Notes under the pieces: model-generated
The model's database searches: none
Seen by the model: only the letters and a program-made list of their open reading frames with translations
What the model was told of the DNA's origin: nothing
Program-made: the position numbers and the translations under genes
Part shown: positions 1 to 12,653 of the stretch, in pieces
Position numbering within the stretch: position 1 is the first letter of the stretch
Layout of the letters: each line of letters starts with the position of its first letter
Assembly (NCBI GenBank): GCA_028023455.1
Contig: JAQFVV010000032.1
Span: 3,823,366-3,887,365, forward strand
Length of the DNA stretch: 64,000 nucleotides
DNA from: Epiperipatus broadwayi
Taxonomy: Eukaryota > Onychophora > Udeonychophora > Euonychophora > Peripatidae
Reading direction: 5' to 3'

Positions 1-19
1 AATAGCAACAATAAATTCA

Positions 20-511
20 ATGCTTACAGCAACACCAAATCCCATAATACTCCTGGGAGATTTCAACATGACCTACCAAACTTTTGTCACCAAATGGATC
101 CATCAAATAACAATCCCACTTATGAGTGCTGAGGGTTTTCTCCCATCAAACTCAATATCTTTTAATAACAATAGATATAAGTCACTTATTGATTTGTGTT
201 TCTACTCACCAATGTTACATCATTATTTTAATCTTGAACTCTGTCCATCTATAATCTCAGATCATGCTGCTCAGTTCATCACCCTTGACCTAACAAAAAT
301 ACAGAATACAACAATAGCCCTCCAAAAGACTATGCGAATACTTCTTCCAGCACAAACAACTGAATTCCTATATTCAGAAACATATATAATGCTCCAAAAA
401 CTTCAAAACATGTCACTTGATCCAGTACAAAAGTATATAGCATTCACCAATATACTTTCTTTCAACATCAATCATATTACCTGCAACTCAACATCCCCAC
501 CAGATTATTAG
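20..511 (+). pseudogene. LINE-A endonuclease domain, C-terminal half
   Basis: An open frame of about 163 codons carries three late motifs of APE/exonuclease-III-like LINE endonucleases. These are a G-D-F-N block near residues 13-16, an S-L-I-D-L-C-F block near residues 55-61, and an S-D-H block near residues 80-82. In this family the enzyme nicks target DNA to prime reverse transcription. The N-terminal half lies before the window start. The frame closes with a stop at about 509-511, and the following protein continues in another frame, so the domain is separated from the reverse transcriptase by a mutation. Confidence 0.8.
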
Positions 512-513
512 CA

Positions 514-1190
514 TTGGCAGATGAACTACATAAAAGAATAACCATTTCCAGACCAACTACAGATAATCAAACACAAATTAAAAAACTTACAGAAATGTAC
601 AACAATACATGCAATACACTAAAGCAATATGTAGCAATAAAAAAGAAAAAATATGCCTTACACAACAACATACTTGGACCAGAGCATACATATGGTGGGC
701 ATTGGGATACCCATCCACAGTCAGAGTGCCTATGGCACTTGAAATAGATGGCTCTATAACAGCTGGACATAACATGATAAACCCAATATATCAACACTTT
801 AAAAAAAAACTGCAAAAACAGAGTGTGTACATACCAAATGAAGACATATTTGGAGACCCTGAAACAGACACACCAATAACAACAACTGACATTGTATTTC
901 AACTTGCAACAATAACAAACACATGTCACCCAGGACCACAAGGAATTCCCAAATTTGTGTTCAAACATCTTAGTCACTTCACAGCAAAATACCTGATGCG
1001 ATCTAGCCAATTACATATCCCAAAAAATTTACAACATACAAAGTCTATACCCAATTGCAATGGTTCCATTTAACAAAAAACCAACAGCAATATCATCTTT
1101 ATCTAATCTATGACCAATTTCAATGGGACCTTTTAGGAATAAAAATTCTTGAAAGAGTGATAAAGGAAAAATAGAACAACACATACTCCC
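514..1190 (+). pseudogene. LINE-A linker and reverse transcriptase finger region, decayed
   Basis: Two overlapping short frames (514-747 and 609-1073) and a decayed tail carry the segment between endonuclease and polymerase. Near 929-960 the translation shows H-P-G-P-Q-G-I-P, the usual entry motif of LINE reverse transcriptases (G-P-D-G-I-P in active relatives). From 1060 to 1190 the pattern of a further finger motif is recognisable only with frame changes. It belongs to the same ORF2 as the flanking pieces and is clearly non-functional. Confidence 0.65.
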
Positions 1191-1191
1191 T

Positions 1192-2855
1192 GTGTTATCA
1201 TCAGCACAATATGCCAAAAAAGGATCATCCATTGGCCAGGGTGCCTTAATGTACAAAACAATTATTGAAGTAGTAAAAAAAAGAAAGAAATATGCACCAA
1301 TTATAGTTCAACTAGACATTGAGGCAGCTTTTGACTCAGTGCCTATAGCCAAATTATTAGACGTGCTGAAAAAAACAACAACACCTCCATCCCTACTATA
1401 TATAATAGCAAATCTGCTACTCAGCCGTGAAATTCACATCACATTGAATGGAAAAAAATCACCAGCCTTCAGACCGAGTCAATCCATCCCACAAGGATCC
1501 CCCCCTAAGTGCCTTGCTCTTTACAATATATATAAATCCTCTATTAATAGAGATACAGAAAAAAATAAAAGGCATTCAAATTCCAAACACTGCTTTAAAT
1601 ATATCATGCATAGCCTATATGGACGATGTAACCGTTTCCTCCCCTCTAAAAAGAACCTCCCCATATTACAAGAGATAATCAAGAATTATACCTCAAATTT
1701 TAATTTAAAAATTAACACAAATAAAACTGCTGCATGGTCAATATACACAGGCAAGCACTGTACAGAGATGTTTAATGGTAAACCATCTGCTTTCCTTGGT
1801 TTCCCATTCTACCTTGGAACCAATGGAATGAGGCAAAAAATTCAAAATAAATTAAAAATAGATGCTGAAAAAATCACAGCCTCACTTGAAAAGTCATACC
1901 TGTCAATATATGCAAAGGTAGCACTATTTAATCAACTTATAACTACAAAAATTACATACTATACACCTATAATCAAATTTGCAAAAACATTCATATCTAA
2001 AATCTCGTCAATCTGTAACAAACTAATATGGAAGAGAAAGACAGTGGCAATCTCTTTAAAAAATCTGAGCAGACCACCACATAGCGATGGACTTGGACTC
2101 CATACAATCAATGTTTTTTACACACAGAAATCAGTAAATCTAATAACAGCAACCATAAAAAGATTTCCAGACCTGGAGTGTGTAATCAGTATAATACCCA
2201 CAGACAGACTACCCCCTTCATATGGATATCTATCCACACTGATTGAAGAACTCAAGCCAATATACAACAAAATATCACTCAATAATGACAACAAGTATAC
2301 ATACTGGGACATTTACAATATACTACATCCCAACCAGACACCCAATCTACATCCATCAGTTCTTGGAATAGACAACAGGCAGCTACTGCAACAATTCAGA
2401 AAATGGTCATTAGAACCAAAATTATTCGATTTTCTACTTAAGCTTAATCTCAATGCTCTACCCACAACCCATTTCCTTAGATTTCGTAGATTCTATACCA
2501 ATATAGACCCCATGTGCGGACTATGTCATAGAGAAGAAGAGACACAAGATCATTTTCTTCATTCCTGCAGTGCCCTAGAAACAATACGTCGCACAATGTT
2601 TACCACATACAGAAAGGCTATCATTTCAATAGATGAAATAATAAATACATTTAAAAAAGGCAATAACCCTGCTATTCGTGCAGCAACATACAGCCTTTAT
2701 GCCTATGCACTTTTGCACTTGCCAATAACCCTCGACGCCACCCAGCAACATATTCAATAAAACTAGAACTGTTAAGAAAAAGAGACAGCATCCTAGCTCA
2801 ACCAGATATATTTGCAGCCACATGGTCACACTTGAAACAGAGATCCAGTCTATGA
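1192..2855 (+). pseudogene. LINE-A reverse transcriptase palm and C-terminal zinc finger
   Basis: A long frame (1192-2760) contains motif A of a LINE reverse transcriptase (Q-L-D-I-E-A-A-F-D-S-V, about 1306-1340) and the start of motif B (P-Q-G-S-P, about 1490). A seven-C run near 1499-1505 then shifts the frame. Motif C, Y-M-D-D at 1616-1627, is read in the next frame (1448-1678) before the first frame is regained near 1645. The C terminus has a C-x2-C-x8-H-x4-C finger near 2515-2570, typical of LINE ORF2 proteins. The natural end appears to be the stop at 2853-2855, reached through one more frame change after 2757. Role: target-primed reverse transcription. Confidence 0.88.
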
Positions 2856-3104
2856 AATATAAAGACCAATAAGATAGATGATGACATTTTCAACATCAGC
2901 ATTTTTTCCAACTTTAAAAAAAAAAAAAAAATGCAAGCATAAACTGAACTAGATAGAAGACCAAATTTAAAAACAAGAAGAAAAAAAAAGGATGCAGAAA
3001 AGATAAAGACTTATATACTGAAAGTTGTAATTTGTTTTTCATTTGTAAAAAATCAATATATGACTCTGTAACTTTTTAGACTCAATAAAGTTTTGCTTTG
3101 AAAC

Positions 3105-3334
<230 letters not shown>

Positions 3335-4440
3335 AAGAAAAAAATAATGGAAAATGTCAAAGTAAAAATAAAAGTTGTGAAAGTATTTATGAATGTAAAT
3401 TATTTTTTTTTCCACGATAAAAATTAAATGTAAATTATTTAATAAATAAAATTGAATAGATTGCAAAATGTAACAGCATTATAAAATAGAAAAACATAGA
3501 TAACATTTTTACAACTGAAGTAAATGATCTATTTCAAATTAAAATTTATTACCACATAAATATACATATACAAACGTTCTCGTTTGTGAACCCAGACATA
3601 CATGTTTATATTTTCACTCCGAACAAATTATGTGTTAAGTGCATATATATATATATATATATAAATACACGCATTTAGAATAAAGAATAAACTTAATTAT
3701 TCAAGATAAACGGTCCTCGAGGCTCACTACTTAAGCAATTTCACAGATGAACCAAAGTGAAAAAATTAGAAAGTAAGGTGTTTAATTGCTTTATATTTCT
3801 CTTCATAAAATCTTAATAAAAAGTGCCTTTGGGTAAACCAGTTCCCTTACATCTAATTTAGATGTTTTATACTTGAGGGTATTATATCTTATGTTGTTTA
3901 TTTTCAATGAAGTTTTTATTTGTGTGATAGTAATATAATTATTTAACCTTGGAATCAATTTTACGTATTTTGATTTAGTATTTCCGAAAACCGAAGTAAA
4001 TATAATTGCTATATTGATTTAATATATATATATATATTCATTTAGGTTTTCAAATATTTTTATTTATTTATTATTAAATATTCTAATAAAAAAATACAAT
4101 AAAAACTAAATACAGAAACGAGTTAAATTCTGTCTAGGGACTTTTAATTTTCTAATTTGTAACTCTGACACTCTGCTAAATTACACAAAGAAAGTATCCA
4201 AGAACAGTTATTGAGTTCATTACGATTCTAATATATTAAACATTCAGGGTAAAAAATAGACTATTAGTTACTCAAATCGTCATATGATATCGAAGCATGG
4301 GAAGTGCCAAAGGGTGATGAATGTTGTGCATGACCAAGTTGAAAAAATTACTTGTTTGCAATTTGTTTAGAAAAACGTTTCATTTTTTTTTTTTTTTAAA
4401 TAGATGTTATTATTTTAAAATAATTGATTGGTTTTTACAG
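3335..4440. other. A+T-rich non-coding stretch
   Basis: No gene, RNA or recognisable repeat is seen except a short (AT)n run at 3643-3663, another AT run near 4020-4036, and homopolymer T tracts near 4385-4398. The last of these could serve as a polypyrimidine tract for the acceptor at 4439-4440. Confidence 0.6.
3643..3663. repeat. (AT)n microsatellite
   Basis: Short uninterrupted AT run. Confidence 0.9.
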
Positions 4441-4630
4441 AGCAAAGTTTAAATTGACTCCAATAGATGATTCCGAATTCGATTTTTTTATAGCATATGT
4501 TCTACCTGAATTTGAACAATTTACTCACCGAATGGCGCTTCATAAGAGACTCCAAGAAAAAATAATCTATAAAATGAATTTAAAAATATTAAATAAAAAT
4601 ATTGTTTCTTTGTCAAAAACAATAAATTAA
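4441..4630 (+). CDS. Possible terminal exon with a BESS-like motif (hypothetical host gene)
   Basis: The sequence before 4441 has the form of a splice acceptor: a T-rich tract followed by TTTTTACAG at 4432-4440. From 4442 an open frame runs to a TAA at 4628-4630. Its first part, about 40 residues, is acidic then amphipathic (I-D-D-S-E-F-D-F-F, then V-L-P-E-F, then basic and glutamine residues). This fits the BESS motif, a C-terminal protein-interaction module found with MADF DNA-binding domains in insect and other invertebrate transcription factors. After it the codons become A+T-rich and less protein-like. No upstream exon was recognised. It could equally be a relic of a transposon-borne gene or chance; no RNA evidence is available here. 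Confidence 0.35.
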
Positions 4631-4969
4631 GGTAGAACAAATCTGAAAATGTAAATTATTAGTCTATATAATAAAGTAACAAATATTTCATCAATATTAA
4701 TTTGAAATTAAAGAATTAAAAAAAAAAAAGATAGGGATGAATTGTTTTCTTTTAATAAGTGAGGACTTCTTTTTCTGGTGATTTATCCAAGTTGTTTAAT
4801 TTAAACTTCTGATTTTTGGTTGTTCAATGAAAAGTTGTCATTTGCATTTCATTTTGTTTCTCTTTAACTTCCATCATCTAGATAACTGTCAGCTTCAATT
4901 TTTTTTTTTTGGTCATAGGGATTGTAAAATCTTCACATCCTTCTGCAGGTAATTTATTTGCTTCAGTAC
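4631..4969. other. A+T-rich non-coding stretch
   Basis: No feature seen. If 4441-4630 is a last exon, the AATAAA-like sequences here could act in 3' end formation, but nothing shows that they do. Confidence 0.4.
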
Positions 4970-4978
4970 TTATTTTCC

Positions 4979-5087
4979 TTTTTTTTTTCATGTGTCACAG
5001 CATCAGCCGGGAAACGAACCCGCTAACCCGGGACAACTGCTTGTAAAGCGGCTGTCGCTGACCTCTCGACCACCAATGCTTGACTAA
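4979..5087 (-). mobile_element. Short tRNA-derived SINE, copy 1
   Basis: On the minus strand the unit begins with a tRNA-like body. The RNA polymerase III A box (T-G-G-T-C-G-A-G-A-G-G-T-C-A-G) is the complement of 5058-5072, and the B box (G-G-G-T-T-C-G-T-T-T-C-C-C) is the complement of 5009-5021. About 15 bases and an A-rich tail (T run at 4979-4988) follow. It is bounded by a 9-bp direct repeat, TTATTTTCC, at 4970-4978 and 5088-5096, read as the target-site duplication. The whole unit is only about 109 bp. A close relative lies at 55394-55497. Confidence 0.82.
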
Positions 5088-5243
5088 TTATTTTCCAATT
5101 TTTGTCTGAACTATCACGAGATGTCTAGATAATATTTGTTTAATTTTGGCTTGTGTCCAATATTTATCAATATGCAAACTTTTTTTTTCAATGACAAACT
5201 TGATTGTTTTACTAGTTTTTTTATTTCCCATTATCATTTACAG

Positions 5244-7855
5244 CAGGGATAGTCAACCTTTGTATACCCACCGCCCACTTTTGTAACTCTGTTAGTAGAA
5301 CAATTTTCTAACCACCCACTGGTTCGGTTCTATAGTAATTATGATTTATAAAGTAGGCAAGTAACTTTATAAATATATAAAACTGAGTTACAGCAAGCTA
5401 AAGCGTATAATAATTATTACTCTCCAAATACTTTTAACACGCATATTAGATGATGGAAATAGTCCAATATAAAAATACAACTAGAACACCATCATCACAA
5501 ACCTTCAGGAAAACACTTTATGTTAGACTTTCACTAAGTTTGGCAGAATAAATCTTTATAAAACAACTTACTGTAGTTAAATCTATCTTTTTATTTATAC
5601 TATATATACATAGAAGGATGAAGTCTGATGAAATTACATTTAATTAATTAAATTATTAATGAGATCCCTGAGGATGATGCTGTGAAACTAAATGCTGGAT
5701 ATCTGGCTCATTTTTTGCAAGGAACAAATGGTTTCCTCTTTTCGAAATATTCAAGTGGTTTCTTTCTTTGGCCATAATATTATTAACAACATTAAAGCCT
5801 GATTCTACAAGATATGAGGTAGGAAAAAGTATCAACAAACTGAATGTCATTTTCCACATATTTGGATATAAGACAGGCATTTTTTATTTTGCCATAGGTT
5901 TTCTTATCCATCACTATCAAATTTATGTTTACATTCTTCATTATATCTAATTTCTAACAGTTCTTCTTGGCAAGTTGTAGCAGCCTTTTCAATATTTGCG
6001 GTAAAATGATTTTTCACCCAGTCATATGCCTTCAATTTCAAAATATCTTCAAATTGTTTTTCCATGTCTAATATAAGTTCATTAAGGTGGCTACTGTCAA
6101 TATCCTCTGGAGTTACATCATCTTTTATAGATGATAATTCATAAAACTGATGAAATTCTCTCTTCAAGTTTGGCAATAAATAATGACACAATATTTTGGC
6201 AACCTATAAGAGTTTTATTAGCTCCTTGAAGCTGCAAATTGACATCATTAAATCTCTTGAAAATATCTGTCAAATAAAAGACATTATTCTTTACTGTTTA
6301 TAACTGTTGACACAGATTGGTCTCATAATTACTTTCAAAAAATTGTATGAGACTATCATATAATGTTACAAAATGAGCCAACCATGTGCTCTTTGGCAGC
6401 CACTGAACTTCTGTGTGCAAAAGTAACATATTAAAATCTTCATTATTGTCCTGGCAAAACTGTCTAAACATTCTATCATCTTTTGCATTGGATTTGTTTT
6501 TGTTTACGCTCAAATTATTATAGTTAATAATGAATGGAGACTTGCACTTAGATATTTTCCTACAAGATGTTGTCTATGAACCACATAATGAATACATAAA
6601 TAAGCAACAAATCCCTAATAGCAGCCTACTATTGATGGTGCTCCATCAGTAACGAAGGTAATAATACTATTAAAAGAAATATTTTTGTAAAGTATGATTT
6701 CACAGTATTAAATATAGATAATTCTTTTGCATCTGTAATGAGATTTATTGGGTGAATAGCATTTCTTTTCGTAATGTATTGTTTTTATCATAATAACATA
6801 CATATGCCATAAATAAAGCATTATTATCTTCAATGGTAGACTCATCCAATTGCATGGAAAATGAAGAGTTTTGGAGAATACTTATAAATTTTTTTTTCAA
6901 CATTAACTGTCATTTCTTCAATTCGTCACTTTACTGTCCATTGCTTAGGACAATGTTTTTAAAATTTCAGATAAATCTTGATGCATTACTGTTGAGATAA
7001 ATTCTTTTATAGAGGGTATTATTACAGTTTCTTCAATATTATAGCTTTTACTATTTTTTGCAATTAATTGTGAAATGCGATAAGAGGCGTTTAATCCATC
7101 TTCATTCACTGCATGTTGTTTCTTAAATAGAAATAATGCATCAATTGTTGAATGATTTTGAAATTTGTATATATTTCCTGAAAATATTCAATGGGCTTGT
7201 TCTTATTATTTGGATGCTTTGTAGCAAGATGTTCTCATAATTGACATGGCTTCATTGCCTCATTGGATACAGTTTTATAACACCATAAACACATTGAGTA
7301 TTGTTTATTTACAACAGATTCTATGAAATCTTATTTTTAGATACTCTGGTAAATAGCCATGAGCATATTTATTTTCTTGAGACATGGGCTCACAATATTT
7401 CATAATATTTTGTTTGAAGCTGTAGGCACATGCTTGCTCTCACAAATCCAAATGTGTACTGACCAATGCAACTACAAAATAGCTTGTGCCATAAATCATC
7501 ATCTACACATGTTTCTTGTACATCATGGATTAGGTTTGGGGGAGATGTGTGAGCTATTCTGTGACAATGCTCTTTTGTTAGCAGTTGCACTACAGCTCCA
7601 TTTAGTTTCACTTTTATAGCATGAACTAAAATTATATGCAGGAAATATAAATAGTATATTTTCAGAAATTTAAATTGTCATGGTGAATTTTATGAAAACC
7701 TAATGAAAATGTTTTTAAATAATGCTATGACCAATTTTTAAAAAAGTCAATTAAATTAAAAAAAAGTGCTTCATTATTGGATGAAATCTCTACTACCTAC
7801 CAGGAAGGCTGGAATGCCCACTAGTGGTCAGTAGGAACCAGGTTGACTATCACTA
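5244..7855 (-). mobile_element. hAT DNA transposon, complete ends, BED/SCAND3-like
   Basis: The left end CAGGGATAGTCAACC (5244-5258) and the right end GGTTGACTATCACTA (7841-7855) form 15-bp terminal inverted repeats with two or three mismatches. ATTTACAG is repeated directly outside, at 5236-5243 and 7856-7863. The 8-bp duplication and the CAG-type ends are hallmarks of the hAT superfamily. The minus strand carries fragments of a BED-finger transposase like those that gave rise to ZBED5, SCAND3 and FAM200 genes. Total length is 2612 bp. Confidence 0.93.
5656..7300 (-). pseudogene. hAT transposase, BED-finger type, decayed
   Basis: Fragments are in the right order from N to C on the minus strand. 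A BED-type zinc finger near 7290-7175 has a C-x2-C pair followed by an N-E-A-M-K-P block and an H-L-x-x-K-H-P block; it would bind the transposon ends. A central piece at 6513-6298 includes an L-L-L-H-T-E-V-Q-W-L block, and another lies at 6191-5904. The hAT C-terminal dimerisation region is at 5880-5656, with an N-N-I-M-x-K-x-R-N-H-L block. Stops and frameshifts separate all the pieces, and one stop lies inside the BED finger. An active relative cuts and pastes through an RNase-H-like catalytic core. Confidence 0.85.
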
Positions 7856-7863
7856 ATTTACAG

Positions 7864-8302
7864 AATATAAATTAGACATTTTTTTCTAAAACTTTGAGCC
7901 CAAATATTATTCTACTAGGGATTTTTATGATTTTTCTGTTTTACTATATGAAAAATACTAAAGGCAGTATATAATTGCTACTGTATCTTAATATTTATAT
8001 AACAATTCTTTCAGACTTTGACCATTTTGTCTGTAAGCCAATTAGGTTTTGGAGGCAAGGAGTCATGCAAAGGTGCTTTATACTGCATATGGTTTACAGT
8101 CAGATATTCAATAAATTTTATATGTGTAACTGATAAAAAGAGAGTAAATATAATTTAATATACTGTATTTTAAGTAATCAAAGCTATATACAACAATTAA
8201 TAAAGATACTTACATAATTTTACTCTAGGGCTTGTAAAAATTATAATTAAGATCTATTATGTGGGGAGTAGATTAACCTGGGAGTTATATAAGATGACAT
8301 GA
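7864..8302. other. A+T-rich non-coding stretch between hAT and gypsy elements
   Basis: No gene or repeat recognised. Confidence 0.5.
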
Positions 8303-8306
8303 ATAT

Positions 8307-10934
8307 TGAAACAGTAAGATTCGTATTCGAATCTTAAGTGTCACCTTTTTCTATCGTCTCTCACTCACCGGTCTATCCTACCCAAATTTAAACTTTTTGG
8401 TATCGAATTATGTGTGTAGCAATATTAAAAATGTATAGATGTATGTAGAATTCACCATAAACATGCACACATTTCGATCTCAAATTTAAGGCAATAAATA
8501 AAGATAAATAATATAATTTAGATTTCTTCTTTTAGTTATATAAAAATATATAATTTTAATCATTTATTTTGAATTGTAAAATTCGTTATTTATTGCTTTG
8601 TTTAAATTTCATTTAGTAATAATTTTAGAAATAGATTGTAATATTTAATTAAAAGTAAAAATAATCTTATGTTCCCTTTTTGTCTTTGAAATTTTAAAAG
8701 CATTGGTCAGTGAGAGATAATAGATTAATTAAAAAGAAAAATTCCCTAAAATGTAATTATAAAAATTAAATGTAAAATCTAAACATAAACAATAGAGTGG
8801 CAACTTTCTCTATAATTATACTAACAAAAATGCATTGATTATCCTCAGGGCAGATTAAGTGGAATCTAAAAATACACTAACAAAAATGTAAAAGATAAAA
8901 TCTAAGAAAGGAGGCCATTTTAGACTTTCTAGAGACTTGCACTTTAACTTTAGCTGTGCTCTCAATCAGTTGAGAGTCTCCAAGATCTTAAATTGATTTT
9001 ACCTGCCACGGTATGATCAAGTAAAAAAAAGCACCCAGACTATTCTCCATCCAGAGATGGCCTATCGGATGCCAAACCTTCCACTGCCCTTCATAAATTC
9101 AACCATGAAGATTTGCTGCCTATAATAATTTGAAAGCTGCTGCTGTTAAATTACATGAATCATCTAAAAGCTGTAAAAAACTGTTAATGCTAGAATTGCT
9201 AGAATCATGAACAATTTGCTACTGATCACAGGATCAGAAAACTTCTCATAAACAGGTACCTCTGTCCAAATTCTCTAGAGTACTCTACTAATATCCCACT
9301 ATAGCTTATTCATTCTTTATCCAACTTATAAACTATACACTGTAAATTCACGTTTGTAAAACTAAAATTAATTATTAAATTTTTTTAATGTAAAGTTCTT
9401 TAATAATCTAGCCTGCCTAATTCTAACTTTCTTGAGTGTGTATTTCTAAAATCTACATTTTATTATATAATTATCGCATGCTCATAATTTTCTAAGTATA
9501 AATCTATGATCGCTTGAAACAGTGGAGGCGTGTCAAATTTTCATTAATATTTACTTTCATAAATAACATATTTTCATGTAAATTGACATGCATTCAGTGC
9601 TTCATTTATTGTAATACAGGGGTCTAGTGCTTAACAAATGGCTGACGTATTAGTTATAATAATCACCCAGTTTATGTATTGTTTTTATATTTTATTAAAT
9701 TTGTAATTAATAATTCCATAAAATTTGCATTTCTTTGAGAGTTGCAAACATTCCTTATTAAATGTTGATAATGTAGGGCCGAGTTAGAAAATATATTTAA
9801 GACTTAACAGAATCATCTGTACATTATACATGTGTTATGTTTTAGAGACATGATGACCCATTACAAGCCTTAAATATTCTGGATTCTATAGGGTTGAAAT
9901 TAACCCCAGCCTTCCTACACAAATGGACATAATAAATGCTCCCACAGGGCTTGACAACTGTCATGCAGCCAGCAGGCAACTGAGGCACGAACCTCTTGTC
10001 TCTGGTTATGCTTATGTGACACCTTACCTCTTCGGTCCTATGGCAAATGCCAACCCATATTTATAAACTCATTCACAGCTTTGCAGTTTCAATATACTGC
10101 CATTTCCTATCACCTTTCTAAACGTACCATGTGTTTCTTTTATTAACTTTATTATTCTATGTATAACTCCATCCCTGCATTAGTGACATAATTCACTCCC
10201 AAATAAATGTTTGCCAGTAGTTATTAGTAAATATCTTTAATTAAATAAATATATGTCCACCGCTACTCTTATAAATCTTACTTTAGACTCTTGCATTGCA
10301 AAAGTATAAATCCCTAAAGGCATGCCTTAGAAATACTTGCTCAAGAATTTTAGTTAGCTAGATTACGTCATCAATAAATGTATTTCTCTTTGTAAACATT
10401 AACAGTATTGGAAATACCACTACTGAGGTCTTAAATATAAAGTATTACTGGTAAAATGATTTCGTATAAATGTTACTAATGAAATAAATGTATTTCTTGA
10501 ATAAAAGTATCGGAAAATTCTGTTACTCAATTTAAATATTACCAAATATTATTAGTAAATGATTTATTATTAAAATGTTTCAATAAATAATTTCAAAGTA
10601 TATGTCTGCAGTTACATTTTATTTATTCAATACCCATTCTATATAATATTTCCTCAATTTGTAAATATAAGTGTTTAATTAATATTAGTGTTATTATTGG
10701 CTAACTCAAAAATAAAATCATGAATTTCTTGCAACATCCCTGACCACCGTGCCTAAAGAAATGTTTACTAATGTCACATCAGATGCATTGTTTCATAGAT
10801 TGTATTGTGGAACTGATAAACTATGTTCAAACTCAATACTACGGGTGGCTTTGCTATCTAGATGGTGCTGCAGTTCTGTGTGGTGGTCGAATTCTGCACT
10901 ATGTTAACGAATCACTCGTTTTCTGATCATTACA
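8307..10934 (+). repeat. Gypsy element 5' LTR (2628 bp)
   Basis: It aligns with 16261-18870 over its whole length. The most obvious indel is an extra 9-10 bp near 8408-8417. A TATAAAAA candidate lies near 8758, and a stem-loop at 8959-8976 is preserved in the other LTR. U3, R and U5 limits cannot be fixed from sequence alone. Confidence 0.93.
8959..8976 (+). other. Stem-loop inside 5' LTR
   Basis: CTCTCAA and TTGAGAG pair around a four-base loop. The same structure is at 16904-16921 in the 3' LTR. Hairpins in comparable positions occur in the other long LTRs of this window. Confidence 0.6.
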
Positions 10935-11351
10935 TAGTATAAATTTTTTTTTAGCGTTTGATGCCAACAAACGTGGAGGCTTCGATTATAAAACCCATAT
11001 ATACCCTGAGCAAAAATATAACACATATAAATTTGTTTTAGCGTTCGTTACTCAGGTTAGATAATTATTCTATATAAAGGAAAGCAGGGATGTGTGTATA
11101 AATTAAGAAGAAACGAAAATACTCGGATCTAGTGAAATATTTTTTTTATATATGTCAAAAAAAAAGAAGTAATCAGTCGCTAAATGAGAAAGCAAGTAGC
11201 AGTAAATATTTATTAAAGCACCATTATATATATCATAGACAGCAGAGACTTGTTATATATGTTAACAGTAAATATTTTATTAAGTATTATTATATATATA
11301 TCATAGACAACAGTGGCTTGTTATATATGTTAACAGTAAATATTTATTAAA

Positions 11352-11432
<81 letters not shown>

Positions 11433-11674
11433 CATAGACAGCAGTGACTTTCTATATATGTTAACAGTAAATATTTTATTAAAGTGCTATTATATATATA
11501 GACAGCAGTGGCTTATTATACGCGTTAGCAGCAGTTCGCTATAATATATATGTTAAACTCAGCAATATAGAAAATATAGATATAGGGCAAGGTAGAGTAG
11601 GTGAGGGCAGTGAAAGAGTGTGATAGGACCAAGATACCGGTGGGGAATAGTCTAATGCTAGTAATATAAAATAA
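10935..11674 (+). other. Gypsy leader (5' untranslated internal region)
   Basis: Sequence between the 5' LTR and gag. No clear tRNA primer-binding site starts right after the LTR; the bases after 10934 are TAGTATAAATT. The region contains a 67-bp tandem repeat (11196-11530) and no long credible frame. Confidence 0.7.
11196..11530 (+). repeat. 67-bp tandem repeat in gypsy leader, 4 copies, one with (TA)n expansion
   Basis: The phrase AGTAAATATTTTATTAAAG recurs from 11201, 11268, 11335 and 11466, and ATCATAGACAGCAG recurs between them. Spacings are 67, 67 and 131 bp. The extra length in the third interval is a (TA)n run at 11353-11428. Confidence 0.9.
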
Positions 11675-12590
11675 ATGAAAATGAAAGCAGAAAATATTAA
11701 TATAGAGCAAGTAGATTTATCTAAAGCTTATGGAGGGTCGATGGGCTTTAATTTAAAGTTGCTTGAAATACTTAGACAGAATAGGGAAGAAATGAGGAAA
11801 ATTTATGAGGAGGAAGTAAGAAGAAAAGATGAAGAATCAAAAAAGAGACAGGAAAAAGAAAAGATAAGAGATAAGGAATATCAGGAAATTCAAAAATTTG
11901 TTTTGAGAGAGTTAGGAATGATAGCAGAGGAATATAGAATAACACAAGTCAATAAAGAGGGGGAAAATATAAAGACAAGGGAGGTTAGACCTCAAAGCTA
12001 CTTAGGAAAGATTATTCAGATAAAAATATTTAGAGGAGAGACAGGAGAAAATCCTCAAACCCACTTAGAGAGCTTATTCAAGTGCATAAGGCAGGAGCAG
12101 GTGAAGAGATAGCTATTGCCAGTTACCATTTACAGGGCTATGCAAAGACTGGTGGGATATGTTGAAATGGAAACCTAAAACTATAGAGAAGTACAAAGAT
12201 GCGTTAATGAAACATTATTGGAGCGACGAGCATCAAAATGGTATCTACAACCCACTCTGTCATGAAAAATATGGAGCAATATCCCGAGTAACACATGCTC
12301 AGTTTTTCCTCCACCAAGCAAACCAATTTAAATCTCTCACAATGTTCACATTGTCAGATACACATATCATTGGAGCAATTCAACAAAATATACCATTAAT
12401 TACCCAAAAGCTGATGATTGGAAATTGTATCAAAGAAATCGAAGAGATGGGAGAATTTCTTGTGGCTTTGGATGATAGCCATTGGCTTAAAAGATTAGTA
12501 GATCATGAATGGAAGCAGGAGACCAGACAACGGCAATCAGCAACTACTAGCAATCATAGTGAGAAAGAAAGAAACCAAATGGCAATTTGA
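11675..12590 (+). pseudogene. Gypsy gag-like protein, frame-broken
   Basis: The first frame (11675-12112) starts at an ATG and has a strongly charged helical, probably coiled-coil region at about residues 35-75, then an F-R-G-E-T-G-E-N-P block and an L-E-S-L-F region near its end. The following frame (12159-12590) continues with a P-K-T-I-E-K-Y-K-D-A-L-M-K-H-Y-W block. Both fit retrotransposon gag capsid proteins, which package element RNA. The change of frame near 12112-12160 breaks the gene. No zinc knuckle was seen. Confidence 0.75.
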
Positions 12591-12653
12591 TCAAGCGGGA
12601 CTTCAGTAAGAGATTTCTAGTATCAGCATCCACTTTTCCAGCAGCTGAAAGTA

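Noticed and set aside
567-1010. Minus-strand frame of 147 codons
   Set aside because: Antisense to LINE-A coding sequence, with no motif of its own.
5009-5072. Functional tRNA gene
   Set aside because: Part of a SINE with target duplications and an A-rich tail. The anticodon stem has mismatches. The same reasoning applies to 54803-54905 and 55394-55497.
7359-7619. Overlapping frames on both strands near the hAT 5' side
   Set aside because: They lie outside the recognisable BED finger and transposase and show no conserved blocks.
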